The notes under the pieces: generated by a model
What the model saw: the letters and a program-made list of their open reading frames with translations, nothing else
The model's database searches: none
What the model was told of the DNA's origin: nothing
Shown: piece by piece, positions 8,708 to 17,853 of the stretch
Numbering within the stretch: the first letter of the stretch is position 1
Layout of the letters: each line of letters starts with the position of its first letter
Source: Bog-473 sp963730395
GTDB lineage: Bacteria; Actinomycetota; Acidimicrobiia; Acidimicrobiales; RAAP-2
Direction: 5' to 3'
NCBI GenBank assembly: GCA_963730395.1
Contig: CAVSSK010000012.1
Coordinates: forward strand, 1 to 64,000
DNA length: 64,000 nt
Program-made: the position numbers and the translations under genes

Positions 8708-9828
8708 GTGGCTCACGTCCAGAAGAAGACATACATCTCGAAGAAGACCGGGAGACGGTCTACGAGCTGGCAGGCACGCTTCCTTGCACCTGACGGGCGT
8801 CAGCATGCAAAGCGGTTCGCCCGCCGTGTCGATGCCGAGGTGTGGCTCTGTGAGAACGGCGCTGCTATCTCGAAGGGCGCGTGGATCGACCCCTCCGCTG
8901 GCAAGGTGATGTTCGAGGTCTACGCAGAGACCTGGAGGACCTCACAGGTCCACCGTCCGACGACCGCCGAGCAGGTCCGTATCAACATGACGAGGCACAT
9001 CGTCCCGGCGTTCAAAGGCCGTCCCCTTGCTTCGATCCGCACGACCGAGGTCCAGTCCTGGGTGAAGCGTCTCAGCGAGCAGCTCGCACCTGGCACCGTC
9101 GAGGTCGTCTATCGCTACTTCGCCAGCATTTGCCGCAGCGCGGTCAACGACCGCCTTATCGCCTTCAACCCGTGCGAAGGAGTCAGGTTGCCCAAGAAGG
9201 AACACCGCCGCGTCGTTCCCCTTGAGACGGCCGAGGTCCTGGCCCTTATCGACGCCATGCCCGAGCGCTACCGGGCAGCCGCTGTGGTCGCAGCCGGGGC
9301 GGGGTTGCGTCAGGGCGAGGTCTTCGGGCTCACCGTGGACCGAGTGGACTTTCCACGACGAACCCTCACGGTTGACCGTCAACTTGTCACCGTGAGCCAG
9401 CGTCCCCCTATCTCGGCCCTCCGAAGACCGCAGCCGGGACCAGGACCATCCCCATTTCAGAGACGGTTCTCTTTGCCCTCTCACAACACATCGCCTCCTT
9501 CCCGCCTGGGAGTGACGGGTTCCTGTTCACAATGGCGGACGGGACGCCGGTCCCCCGCAACCGGGCCGGTGACGCCTTCCTGGCAGCCCGCAAGCAAGCC
9601 AGGGTCCGTCAGGACGCCACCTGGCACGATTTGAGGCACTTCTACGCTTCCCTACTCATCAGACACGGTGAGTCGGTGAAGACCGTCCAGGCCCGGCTGG
9701 GGCACGCCAGCGCCGTCGAGACGCTCGACACTTATGCCCACCTCTGGCCCGACTCCGAGGACCGGACCCGTCAGGCCATAGAGAGCGAACTGGGTCACTC
9801 CGTCGCCCCTGAGGAGCTGGCACGGTAA
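8708..9828 (+). CDS. Tyrosine recombinase/integrase, frameshifted
   Basis: About 372 aa. The N-terminal arm-type segment (GRRSTSWQARFLAPDGRQHA) and SAM-like core-binding domain precede the catalytic domain. Catalytic residues are visible: Arg in AGAGLRQGEVFGL, His-x2-Arg in WHDLRHFYASLL, the GHAS histidine and the Tyr nucleophile in TLDTYAHLWP. The frame breaks in a C5 run at 9404-9408; one extra C gives RPPYLGPPKTAAGTR, joining the halves. GTG at 8708 is 2 bp after the preceding stop. The enzyme would integrate and excise this element. No tRNA gene was seen next to it, so the attachment site is unknown. Confidence 0.88.
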
Positions 9829-9843
9829 GCGTACCGAAGCGAC

Positions 9844-9896
9844 TTTCGTCCTTCTGTGTCCCTCCCGGGACGAAAATCAGTGCTCGTCAACGAGCA
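9844..9896 (+). terminator. Two hairpins after the integrase
   Basis: TTTCGTCC (9844-9851) pairs with GGACGAAA (9868-9875). TGCTCG (9881-9886) pairs with CGAGCA (9891-9896) across a TCAA tetraloop. They lie in the convergent gap between the integrase and the leftward repeat-protein gene, so bidirectional termination is likely; a link with the element's right end is possible. Confidence 0.5.
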
Positions 9897-10026
9897 ACAA
9901 CCAACACCTTTCTCGCTGGCCAGCGCGCATTTTTCTCGGGCGAAGGCTCGTGCCTGCCAGTCTCCCGCCTACAGGCCGGCTCACCGTCACCCGGGACACA
10001 AACGAGAGCCTCCGGCGTTGCCGGTG

Positions 10027-11299
10027 TCAGGCAGCGGAGCCCCAGAAGGGTGCATCGCCGAACGCGAAGGCCCCGCCGTCGGCGGTGACCATCCAGTAGC
10101 CCCGGCCGTCATTGGTGCCTGCCATCCCGGTCACCGGCGCGTTCAACACGATGCTCCCCAGCGAGCCCTGGAAGGTGGCGTCGAAGGAGAAGACGCCTCC
10201 GTCACCGGCGACGAGCCAGTACCCGCCCAATGTGTTCTGGGCCATGCCGACGACCGGCTTGTTGAGGTGGGTGCCGCCCATGGAGCCCCAGAAGTGCGCG
10301 TCGCCGAAGGTGAACACGCCACCGTCTTGGGCGACCAGCCAGTAACCCTTCCCGTCCTGGCTCCCTGCGATGCCGACGACGGGTTGGTTCAGCGACGTCC
10401 CCGGCGGCAGGACCCCGGGGACCGAGCCGTAGAACGCCGCATCGCCGAAGGCGTAGACGCCACCGTCGGCGGCTGCCAGCCAGTAGCCGCCGTGGTCGGG
10501 CGTGGCTGGCGATGCCGACGATGGGCGCGTTCAACGGGATGCCGCCCATGGAGCCGAAGAAGGGTGCACCGAAGGCAAACACGCCGCCGTCGGCGGTGGC
10601 CACCCAGTAGCCGCCGCCGCCCGCGTTGGCCGCCCCGACCACCGAGACGTTCGTGAAGGCCATGCCGAGATTGGTCGCTGTGCCGAAGGGGCTGATGCCA
10701 CCACCCCGCTGGAGCAGCCAGTAGCCCAGGTTGGCGTCGCCGCTCGCCATGCCGACGTAGGTCCCCGGATTGGGGACGAGGACGATCGGCGCCCGGAGCG
10801 TCGAGCTGTTCACGTTCCCGAAGCTGCTGCAAGGCGACACCGGGGAGATCGGCGCCGACGTGGCGCCGGCCGTCGGGCTCGATGCGACGAAGTCGTACGG
10901 CAATGACGCAGGATCGGCGCAGTGCGGCGACCACTCCCAGAGGATGTCGGGCCCGGGCTCGCCAGGCAGGAAGCTCACGGTGACCGCGGTAGGCGCTCCG
11001 TTGCCGGCGACGTTGGCCGGCCGGGTCCCCCCGGCCGTAGCGATGGTGCCGGTGACGGTGATGGTCGCGTTGCACGCCTCGCCGGGGACGGTCGGCAGGG
11101 TCGGGACGACGAAGACAATGCTGCCCAGGGCACCCTGGAGTTGGGGCGCCCCGAGCGCCACGCCACAGCCGGCCGCACCGGCGGGAGCCGGGCCGACGTC
11201 CAGGGCGACTGAGGCGACGGTGAGGGTGCCGCCCCCGACGGCCAATACTGCGGCGAGTCGCCCCACCCGACCCCGGACGTGGAACCGCAAACCGGACAT
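10027..11299 (-). CDS. Exported protein with GYW-DGG propeller-like repeats, frameshifted
   Basis: ATG at 11299 has a strong ribosome site (GGGAGGG). The N-terminus is a signal peptide (RVGRLAAVLAVGGGTLTVAS, cleavage near PAGAAG). A domain of about 150 residues follows, resembling an Ig-like fold (ATITVTGTIATAGGTRPANV), then about six diverged repeats of roughly 40 residues built on GYW-x-V/A-x-x-DGGVFAFG and a GSMGG-x-x-LN-x-PVVGM tail. The frame breaks near 10490 inside one repeat and resumes. The repeats are common in Acidimicrobiia surface proteins and may form a beta-propeller. The ligand is unknown. It is divergent from a second protein with the same repeat. Confidence 0.75.
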
Positions 11300-11541
11300 G
11301 GCACCCTCCCTTGCTGGAAGCCCCCTCATGCACTGGCTGCCTATGTACTAGCACCGCGCCGGATTCGATGCACGGGCCTCGGGGACGAAGCCTTGGCCGG
11401 CCCCAGCCGCTCAGGTCTCGTGACTCCGCAGGTCGGCGTGAGGTCGCGGGACCTTCAGAACCAGCGTCACCAGTTGAACAACTCCAAGCCAACGTGCTGA
11501 AAGGCCGTCGACCGATCTGCCGATGCCTGAGGGTGCCAGCG

Positions 11542-13299
11542 GTGATCCATGTGCACGAGGGCGATCCGCTTCGACGTGTTCCGGATCTCCTTCTTCGAGG
11601 CACCGGCGCATTGACAATCGTCGTCGTGTTGTCGTGTGTGGTCTCAGCACTGGCGGCCTTGGCCCCGTCACATGCTTCGGCAGCCGTCGGAGGGTCGAGG
11701 TCTGCTGCCGGTTACCGGCTCGTGGGATTGGACGGGGGCATCTTCACCTACGGGGACGCCGCCTTCTACGGTTCCCCCGGCAGTCTGGCCCTGAACAAGC
11801 CCATCGTCGGGATGGCCGGTACGCCCGACGGCAAGGGCTACTGGCTGGTGGCCTCCGACGGGGGCATCTTCACCTACGGGGACGCCGCCTTTTACGGTTC
11901 CCCCGGCAGCCTGGCCCTGAACAAGCCCATCGTCGGGATGGCCGGTACGCCCGACGGCAAGGGCTACTGGCTCGTGGCCTCCGACGGGGGCATCTTCACC
12001 TACGGGGACGCGGCCTTCTACGGTTCCCCCGGCAGTCTGGCCCTGAACAAGAACCTCGCCGGGATGGCCGCCACCCCCGACGGCAAGGGCTACTGGCTGG
12101 TGGCCTCCGACGGGGGCATCTTCGCCTACGGGGACGCCGCCTTCTACGGCTCCCCCGGCGGTACGGACCTGAACAAACCCATCGTCGGGATGGCCGCCAC
12201 GCCCGACGGCAAGGGTTACTGGCTGGTGGCCTCCGACGGGGGCATCTTCGCCTACGGGGACGCCGCCTTCTACGGCTCCCCCGGCGGTGTGCATCTGAAC
12301 AGACCCATCGTGGGGATGGCCGCCCCCTCCGACGGCAAGGGCTACTGGCTCGTGGCCTCCGACGGCGGCATCTTCGCCTACGGGGACGCCGCCTTCTACG
12401 GCTCCCCCGGCGGTGTGCATCTGAACAGACCCATCGTGGGCATGGAGGCAACTTCACCCTCGACAGCAGGATCATCGACCGCAGGAGCATCTACTACGAC
12501 CACGACGACATCGCCGACCACCACGACCACGACATCAGGTCGTGGCCCGCAAACATCTGAGCATTACACGGCAAATGGGAACTTCTCAGGATCAACCTAC
12601 GAACCCGGCGCAGATGGATTCAACGTCGCCGATGTGACCTCCAATGGCGAGGTCGAGGCACTCCCTGCGGGTGTCAAGGGGCTGGTGTGGATCGGCTCGT
12701 GTGCAGGTGCGACATCCTCGTTCCAGTCAATTATCGGGAGCTACATTGGCGATCCCAAAGTCTTTGGTTATTACCTGATGGACGAACCCAATCCATCCTC
12801 CTGCAGCGCGGCGAATCTCAAGGCCGAGTCGGATTGGATTCATGCGAACGATCCAGGCACCTACACCTTCATCATCGAAGAGGACCTGTCGAGTTCGAAC
12901 CATCCCACCTATGCGGGCGGTTACAACCCTGTCAATAGCGACATCGACCTGTATGGGCTCGACCCGTATCCTTGCCGCTCGGAGAACCCCGCCTCGGCGC
13001 CATGCGCGTATTCCTGGTTGGACCTCGCGGTGACTGCAGCCGAGGATGAAGGCATCCCGCCCTCCGACATCGTTCCCGTGTACCAGGCCTTCGGCGGTGG
13101 GACGTGGGTCGATGACGGAGGCGGTTCCTACCAACTCCCAACTGCTGCCCAAGAGTCCGAAATCCTGTCAACGTGGGGGTCGTTGGTCCCGACACCGGTC
13201 TTTGATTACGCGTATTCCTGGGGCGTGCAGAACGGTGCACAGTCCTTAAGCGGGAGCTCTTCTCTGCAGTCCATCTTTCTGGCTCATAACGCTGAGTGA
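11542..13299 (+). CDS. Exported six-repeat protein fused to a TIM-barrel, glycosidase-like domain
   Basis: 585 aa from GTG 11542, which has GAGGG 8 nt upstream. The signal segment is LTIVVVLSCVVSALAALAPS. Six tandem 42-residue repeats (GYWLVASDGGIFTYGDAAFY...) are followed by a Ser/Thr linker (STTTTTTSPTTTTTTSG) and a C-terminal domain of about 250 residues. That domain has strand ends typical of glycosidase TIM barrels: KGLVWIGSC, VFGYYLMDEPNPSSC with an acidic pair, YTFIIEEDL, DIDLYGLDPYPC and DIVPVYQAFGG. The Glu of MDEPN and Glu of IIEEDL are candidate catalytic residues. The likely role is a cell-surface or secreted enzyme acting on a glycan; the family is not identified. Confidence 0.72.
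   Translation: MIHVHEGDPLRRVPDLLLRGTGALTIVVVLSCVVSALAALAPSHASAAVGGSRSAAGYRLVGLDGGIFTYGDAAFYGSPGSLALNKPIVGMAGTPDGKGYWLVASDGGIFTYGDAAFYGSPGSLALNKPIVGMAGTPDGKGYWLVASDGGIFTYGDAAFYGSPGSLALNKNLAGMAATPDGKGYWLVASDGGIFAYGDAAFYGSPGGTDLNKPIVGMAATPDGKGYWLVASDGGIFAYGDAAFYGSPGGVHLNRPIVGMAAPSDGKGYWLVASDGGIFAYGDAAFYGSPGGVHLNRPIVGMEATSPSTAGSSTAGASTTTTTTSPTTTTTTSGRGPQTSEHYTANGNFSGSTYEPGADGFNVADVTSNGEVEALPAGVKGLVWIGSCAGATSSFQSIIGSYIGDPKVFGYYLMDEPNPSSCSAANLKAESDWIHANDPGTYTFIIEEDLSSSNHPTYAGGYNPVNSDIDLYGLDPYPCRSENPASAPCAYSWLDLAVTAAEDEGIPPSDIVPVYQAFGGGTWVDDGGGSYQLPTAAQESEILSTWGSLVPTPVFDYAYSWGVQNGAQSLSGSSSLQSIFLAHNAE
11710..12465 (+). repeat. Six tandem 126-bp coding repeats
   Basis: Units start at 11710, 11836, 11962, 12088, 12214 and 12340, exactly 126 bp (42 codons) apart. 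Units 2 and 3 are almost identical at DNA level, and units 5 and 6 share the variant GGVHLNRP. Such identity indicates recent duplication or gene conversion and predicts copy-number variation between strains. Confidence 0.92.
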
Positions 13300-13330
13300 C
13301 CCCACCCCCCAGCAACCCACGCCACCGCCC

Positions 13331-13344
13331 TAGGCCGGGGCCTA
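13331..13344. terminator. Short hairpin in convergent junction
   Basis: TAGGC, CGGG, GCCTA, with outer bases extending to TAGGCC/GGCCTA. It overlaps the stop codon of the leftward glucosidase gene and lies 30 bp after the stop of the rightward repeat-protein gene. No T-run is present. Confidence 0.3.
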
Positions 13345-14931
13345 CTGGCGCTCGAGGATCAATCCCTCGTAGGGCGCCATCCGGAGCGTGGAACCGGCGA
13401 CCTCCCGGTCACGGGCCCGGTCCGTGCACAGCCCGACGGCGCCGCCCAGCCCGGCCAGCCCGACAGCGCTCGAGGACATGTTGAGGACCACCGCGTGGCT
13501 TTCCCCCCGCCCGAAGGCCCAAACGCCCTCGGGCGTCGGCAAGGACACGTACTCTCCCACCGCGAACTCGGGATGCCGACGCCGGTAGGCGATGACGTCC
13601 CGGCAGAGGGTCAGGACCGAGTCCGGGTCGTCCCGCTGCGCCGCCACGTTGGCAGCGGCCACGTCGCCGAGCGGGAGCCACGGCCGGTCGGCGTGGGTGA
13701 AGCCGCCGCCGGAGCCGTCGCCCCATTGCATGGGGGTCCGCCCCGCGTCTCGCCCGTCGTAGTACGGGTGGAAGCGCACCCCGAGCGGGTCCCGGAGGTC
13801 CTCGGGGGCGATGGTCACGTTGCCCATGCCTATCTCGTCGCCCTGATAGAGCACCGGAGTGCCACGCAGGCTGAGCAGCATGAGCAGCGCGAGGCGGACT
13901 TGGCGGGGATCGCCCCCCGCCCAGCGGGTCGGGAAGCGAAACATGTCGTGGTTGGAGCCCGTCCACGCAGGCCATGCGCCGGGCGGCAGCGCCACCTCGG
14001 TGCGCTCGACGATGTCCCGCATGGCGCCGGCATCGAGGGGCGCAGCGATGAAGTCGAAGTTGAAGGCCAGCCCGAGTTCGTCGTGCCCGTCGCCGTAGTA
14101 CGCAGCCAGCTTGTCCAATGGGACCGGGGTCTCCCCGATCAGGAGCCGGGGCTCGTCGTAGCCGTCCGCCAGGCGGCGCCAGCGCCTGATCACATCGTGA
14201 ACCTCGGGCCGGTTGGCGTTGTAGACACTGCGCTGCCCGAACATCTGCGTCTCGAAGTCGTCGTCCTCGGTGGCCGGAGGGTTGTCCCGCAACTCGGCGT
14301 CCTTGATGACGGCGTTGCAGACGTCGATGCGGAACCCGGCCACGCCCCGGTCGGACCAGAAGCGGAAAATGCCGTCGAAGGTGTCGCGCACCTCGTCGTT
14401 CCACCAATTGAGGTCCGGTTGCTCGGCCAAGTGGTTGTGGAAGAAGTACTGCCCGGTCCCCTCGTCGAACGTCCACCCAGGACCGCCGAAGCTACTGACC
14501 CAGTTGTTCGGTGGTCCCCCTCCCGTCGCGCCGTCGGCCCAGAGGTACCAGTCGCGACGGGCCGCGGTTCGCGAGGACCGAGACTCGAGGAACCACGGGT
14601 GCTGGTCGCTTGTGTGGTTGGGCACGATGTCCATGAGGATCCGGACACCCCGCGCCCCCGCCTCGGCAACGAGCCGGTCGAAGTCGTCCAGCGTGCCGAG
14701 CTCGGGCGCGACGGCGCAGAAGTCGGAGACGTCGTAGCCCCAGTCGGCGTTGGGCGACGGGGTGACCGGCGAGAGCCAGATGCCATCGATGCCGAGCCAC
14801 TCCAGGTGGTCCAGATGCCCGATGATCCCGGGGATGTCGCCCACTCCGTCGGCGTCGCTGTCGGCGAACGACCTGGGGTAGACCTGATAGAGGACGCCAC
14901 CCTTCCACCAGGGGTCGCCCACCGGAGTCAC
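13342..14931 (-). CDS. GH13 alpha-glucosidase / oligo-1,6-glucosidase type
   Basis: 529 aa. WWKGGVLYQVYPRSFADSDA opens the (beta/alpha)8 barrel. Conserved regions are present: DIVPNHTSDQHPWF, nucleophile Asp in GFRIDVCNAV, acid/base Glu in LLIGETPV, and the transition-state Asp of GSNHDMFRFPTRW. GTPVLYQGDEIGM is typical of GH13 oligosaccharide enzymes (oligo-1,6-glucosidase, trehalose-cleaving and sucrose-type subfamilies). No signal peptide, so cytoplasmic. The GTG at 14931 overlaps the PhyH stop (GTGA). A longer upstream ATG would run into PhyH coding sequence. The probable substrate is an alpha-glucoside imported or made by the cell. Confidence 0.88.
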   Translation of the reverse strand: MTPVGDPWWKGGVLYQVYPRSFADSDADGVGDIPGIIGHLDHLEWLGIDGIWLSPVTPSPNADWGYDVSDFCAVAPELGTLDDFDRLVAEAGARGVRILMDIVPNHTSDQHPWFLESRSSRTAARRDWYLWADGATGGGPPNNWVSSFGGPGWTFDEGTGQYFFHNHLAEQPDLNWWNDEVRDTFDGIFRFWSDRGVAGFRIDVCNAVIKDAELRDNPPATEDDDFETQMFGQRSVYNANRPEVHDVIRRWRRLADGYDEPRLLIGETPVPLDKLAAYYGDGHDELGLAFNFDFIAAPLDAGAMRDIVERTEVALPPGAWPAWTGSNHDMFRFPTRWAGGDPRQVRLALLMLLSLRGTPVLYQGDEIGMGNVTIAPEDLRDPLGVRFHPYYDGRDAGRTPMQWGDGSGGGFTHADRPWLPLGDVAAANVAAQRDDPDSVLTLCRDVIAYRRRHPEFAVGEYVSLPTPEGVWAFGRGESHAVVLNMSSSAVGLAGLGGAVGLCTDRARDREVAGSTLRMAPYEGLILERQ

Positions 14932-15849
14932 GGCGGCGGCCCCGGCTCGGCCGAGCCAGGCAGGGCCTCCCGCCAGGGCGAGAGATCGAGCAGTGGGTAG
15001 CGGGAGGCGACGCCCGCCAGCGTCTGCGCCGTCCAGTAGGTGTGACCGGGCGCGGGGAAGCCCAGTACGGTCAGCTGGCGCTCGGTGGCCCTCGGCACGA
15101 ACCGGTGCCACGACATGTCCTCGCCGGCGTTGGGCAACCCGAAGGATCCCAGCCAGTCGGTGGAGGCCGGCTTGTAGGAGACGTGCAGCATGAAGCGCGC
15201 CGCGGCGGGTGCGGTCATGCGCACGCCGCGGTGGTAGACGTCGGGGCGGTAGGCCAGGACCGAGCCGGCGGGACCCGACGCCGGGACCTCGGCCGCGTAG
15301 AGCTCGGAGTACTCGGCCGGGTCCAGGTAGGTCCGCTCCACCGGGATGCCGGCGGTCAGGCGGCGTGACACCATCCGGGTGGCCGCCGTCTCAGGGGTGA
15401 CGTCACTGAGGTAGACGAACGTCTCGAGCTGCTGGTAGCCCGGCTCATGACGGGGCACCACCAAGGTGTGGTTGGCGAAGTCGACGTGGAGCAGCTGCTC
15501 GTCGCTGAGCGCCGCCCCGGAGTACTTGGCACTCAACATGGCCTGGTAGAGCCGGGGGTCGGCGATGCCGAGCAACTGCTCGGCCAGGTCGATCATTCGA
15601 TCGTGCACGACCAGGTCGTTGAGGGCGCCGTCGTCGAAGGGAAAGCGCGGCATCACCGTGTGCGAGTCGACGCGAAAGGGCTGATTGCGGTGCGGGTCTG
15701 CGTCGGCCGCAAACTCCGCCGCTGTGGGGAACAGCGTCGGCAGGACGGCGCGGGCGGCGTGCGACTGCCGCGGCGGGCAGGAGCCCCTGCACCAGGCACC
15801 AGCCATCCTCTTCCCAGCGGGCCTGGTCGGCGCGACCGATCGCGCCCAT
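14928..15849 (-). CDS. Phytanoyl-CoA dioxygenase (PhyH) family protein, frameshifted
   Basis: About 306 aa of the Fe(II)/2-oxoglutarate-dependent PhyH fold. The His-x-Asp of the facial triad is in LLHVDFANHTLVVPRHEPGY, and the distal His is in YRPDVYHRGVRMT, followed by ARFMLHVSYKP. The first 30 residues (MGAIGRADQARWEEDGWCLV) are in another frame and join near 15765. ATG 15849 overlaps the stop of the binding-protein gene (TGATG). Members hydroxylate lipids, small metabolites or natural products; the substrate cannot be predicted. Coupling to a glucosidase and a binding protein is unusual. Confidence 0.78.
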
Positions 15850-17297
15850 CAACCGGCCCCGGGGAGCGGCTTCCACGTCTCGACGACGTGCCAGCAGACG
15901 CCTTGGGGCGGCAAATGGCCCAGCGGCAGCCGGCACATGGCGGTGGGCGGGTGGTTGTAGTGCAGGCTGACCACCTGGTACTGCGTCGGGCCGAAGAACT
16001 TGTCGGGCCCGTAGCTGAGCACAGGCGAGTAACCACCGGGGAAGTCCGTGATCCTCGACATGGCCTCGACGAACGTGCGTGTGTTCAGGTTCCTCCCAGC
16101 CATGGTGGCGGCCTGTGCGAAGAGTCGGATCTCCTGGCACCAGCCCTGGACTGGGCCCTGCTCCTCAATGAAGTCGTTCATGTTGCCCTTGGGGATCTCG
16201 GGGTACGCCTTGTGCCAGATCTCCCAGCACTGCCGGTCGCCGGGGTCGTAGCCGCCCAGGGACTGAGGTCGGGAGTCGTCCACACCACCCAGCGTCTCGG
16301 TCGTGACCCCCTGCTGGCCGTCCAGTGCCTTCTCGTAAGGGACCGGGATGAGCCCGAGCGCCGACTCGATGGACGACTCGTAGTCGGACAGCAAGAGCCG
16401 CGGGAAGTAGTCCTGGCTGGTCTCGTCGGCCAGGACGGGGAAGAAGGCGTTGAAGGGGATGAGGGGAATCAGCGAGTTCACTCCCGCTCCCTTGAACCTC
16501 TCCACCGCCAGCTGCGCCGAGCTGTTGGTGGCCGCGGTCTCGCTGGGCTGGGCGGGGATGGTCACGACAAGGGGGTGCACCCCGATCTTCTTGAGGTCGG
16601 GCAGCAGGTATTCCTTCAGCGCCAGCTGGTCACTGGCGCGATCCCCGGCGAGGACGCCAACCGTGCGCGACCGGCCGAGCAGGCCACTGCTGCGGCCCCA
16701 GGTCACGGTCGCCTGCACGATCGCGGCGTCGTCGGGCCCGGTCCACCACAAGTAGGGCGATCCCGCCGTGGTCCAGTTGGACACCGTCGTCCACTGCCCG
16801 AGGAACGGGGTGTGGCCCTGTTGGGTGATGCAGAGCTGGCTGTCGCCGGACCACGTCCCGAGGCCGTCGAGGACCGCGAAGACGGCAGGGCTCCCCTGGG
16901 TCCAGTCCGTGCACAGAGCGTGCATCTCGGACTCGTTGGTCGGATTGAAGTTCGTGATCATCGGGTTTATCGTCCGGCCGTTTATGCCACCGGTGGCGTT
17001 GATGTGCTGGACGAAGAGATCGATGGCCTTCACCTGCTCGCTGTACTCCGCGTCGCCGGCGAAGCCGAACTGGCCGGAGAGGGACTGGAGGTTCGCGACC
17101 GGGAACTCGACGTTGATGGAGTGCGCGGCGACCCCCCGTCCGCTCATGCTGGCCTGGGTCACCGGGGTGATCCCCGAGGAGGCGGCGCTCACAGGGGTGT
17201 CGGCGCCAAACCCGCAGGCCAACGCCACCGACGCGGCGGCGACCGTCAGGAACGACCTTCCCCAGGAGCGAGCCAGCGGTTGCCCCCGTCCCTTCAT
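15849..17297 (-). CDS. Periplasmic (type I) substrate-binding protein, amino-acid/amide type
   Basis: 482 aa. The signal segment GRSFLTVAAASVALACGFGA could be a lipoprotein signal, though its lipobox is weak (ALAC). The body is Peripla_BP_6/LivK-like: AIDLFVQHINATGGINGRTI is the classical helix and loop, followed by VFAVLDGLG, TPFLGQWTT and VGVLAGDRASDQLALKEYLL. No permease or ATPase genes are adjacent, so it may be an orphan or work with a transporter elsewhere. ATG at 17297 is the first gene of a translationally coupled trio with PhyH and GH13, hinting that its ligand feeds those enzymes. Confidence 0.8.
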   Translation of the reverse strand: MKGRGQPLARSWGRSFLTVAAASVALACGFGADTPVSAASSGITPVTQASMSGRGVAAHSINVEFPVANLQSLSGQFGFAGDAEYSEQVKAIDLFVQHINATGGINGRTINPMITNFNPTNESEMHALCTDWTQGSPAVFAVLDGLGTWSGDSQLCITQQGHTPFLGQWTTVSNWTTAGSPYLWWTGPDDAAIVQATVTWGRSSGLLGRSRTVGVLAGDRASDQLALKEYLLPDLKKIGVHPLVVTIPAQPSETAATNSSAQLAVERFKGAGVNSLIPLIPFNAFFPVLADETSQDYFPRLLLSDYESSIESALGLIPVPYEKALDGQQGVTTETLGGVDDSRPQSLGGYDPGDRQCWEIWHKAYPEIPKGNMNDFIEEQGPVQGWCQEIRLFAQAATMAGRNLNTRTFVEAMSRITDFPGGYSPVLSYGPDKFFGPTQYQVVSLHYNHPPTAMCRLPLGHLPPQGVCWHVVETWKPLPGAG

Positions 17298-17853
17298 GGT
17301 GTGCTCTGCCCTCCCCCGGATCCCGCGGAAGCTTGCCATACGGACCAGGCCACTGTGGCTCCGGGGGCCGCCGGCACGAGGACCCGGCGGACGGTACGAC
17401 CTCGATGCCGCCCGGCTGGTCCGCAACACTCAACGTTCGCAGGGGGATCGCCGGCAGTCGGTCCGCGAGCGACGCCAGGGGGAAGGAGGACGACGAGCAC
17501 TTCCCAGCTGTACGCGGCAATCCTCCTGCCAGCGATGGACGAGCTCGCCCCGACCCCGGCACGAGGTGAACTCCATGGCCGACCGGGCTTTCGGGACCGG
17601 GGCGGCCACGGCACAATGGTCCCGGCGCCGCGGTCGAGAGCCGGCACCGCGAACCCCGATGCGATGACCCAAGCCCGAGACGACCCATGGACTCGCGATC
17701 AATCATTTGAACATTCGAGAATTGTCGGAGTATTGATTGTCTTTCAGTCCGATCGGCCCTTGCTGGACGTGGAGTTCGTTGTCAACATCCAGGAGTGTCG
17801 GGAGTGGGCTTTCGCGGAAGGCTGTGGCAACTTGCGCTCCAACGGTAAGGCGG
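17298..17853. other. Divergent intergenic region
   Basis: Separates the leftward binding-protein operon from the rightward regulator. No gene is convincing. A possible rightward promoter lies in the AT-richer part: TTGAAC (17707-17712), 18 bp, TATTGA (17731-17736). Confidence 0.35.

Noticed and set aside
9829..10026. tRNA gene or direct repeat as attachment site beside the integrase
   Set aside because: No cloverleaf or T-loop sequence seen and no direct repeat with 5564-5640 found by eye; only hairpins are present.
11710..12465. CRISPR-like periodic repeat
   Set aside because: The period is 126 bp with no spacers and it encodes 42-residue protein repeats in frame.
13495..15000. 501-codon open frame on the plus strand
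   Set aside because: Antisense shadow of the GH13 gene, whose catalytic motifs are complete on the minus strand. High GC keeps opposite frames open.
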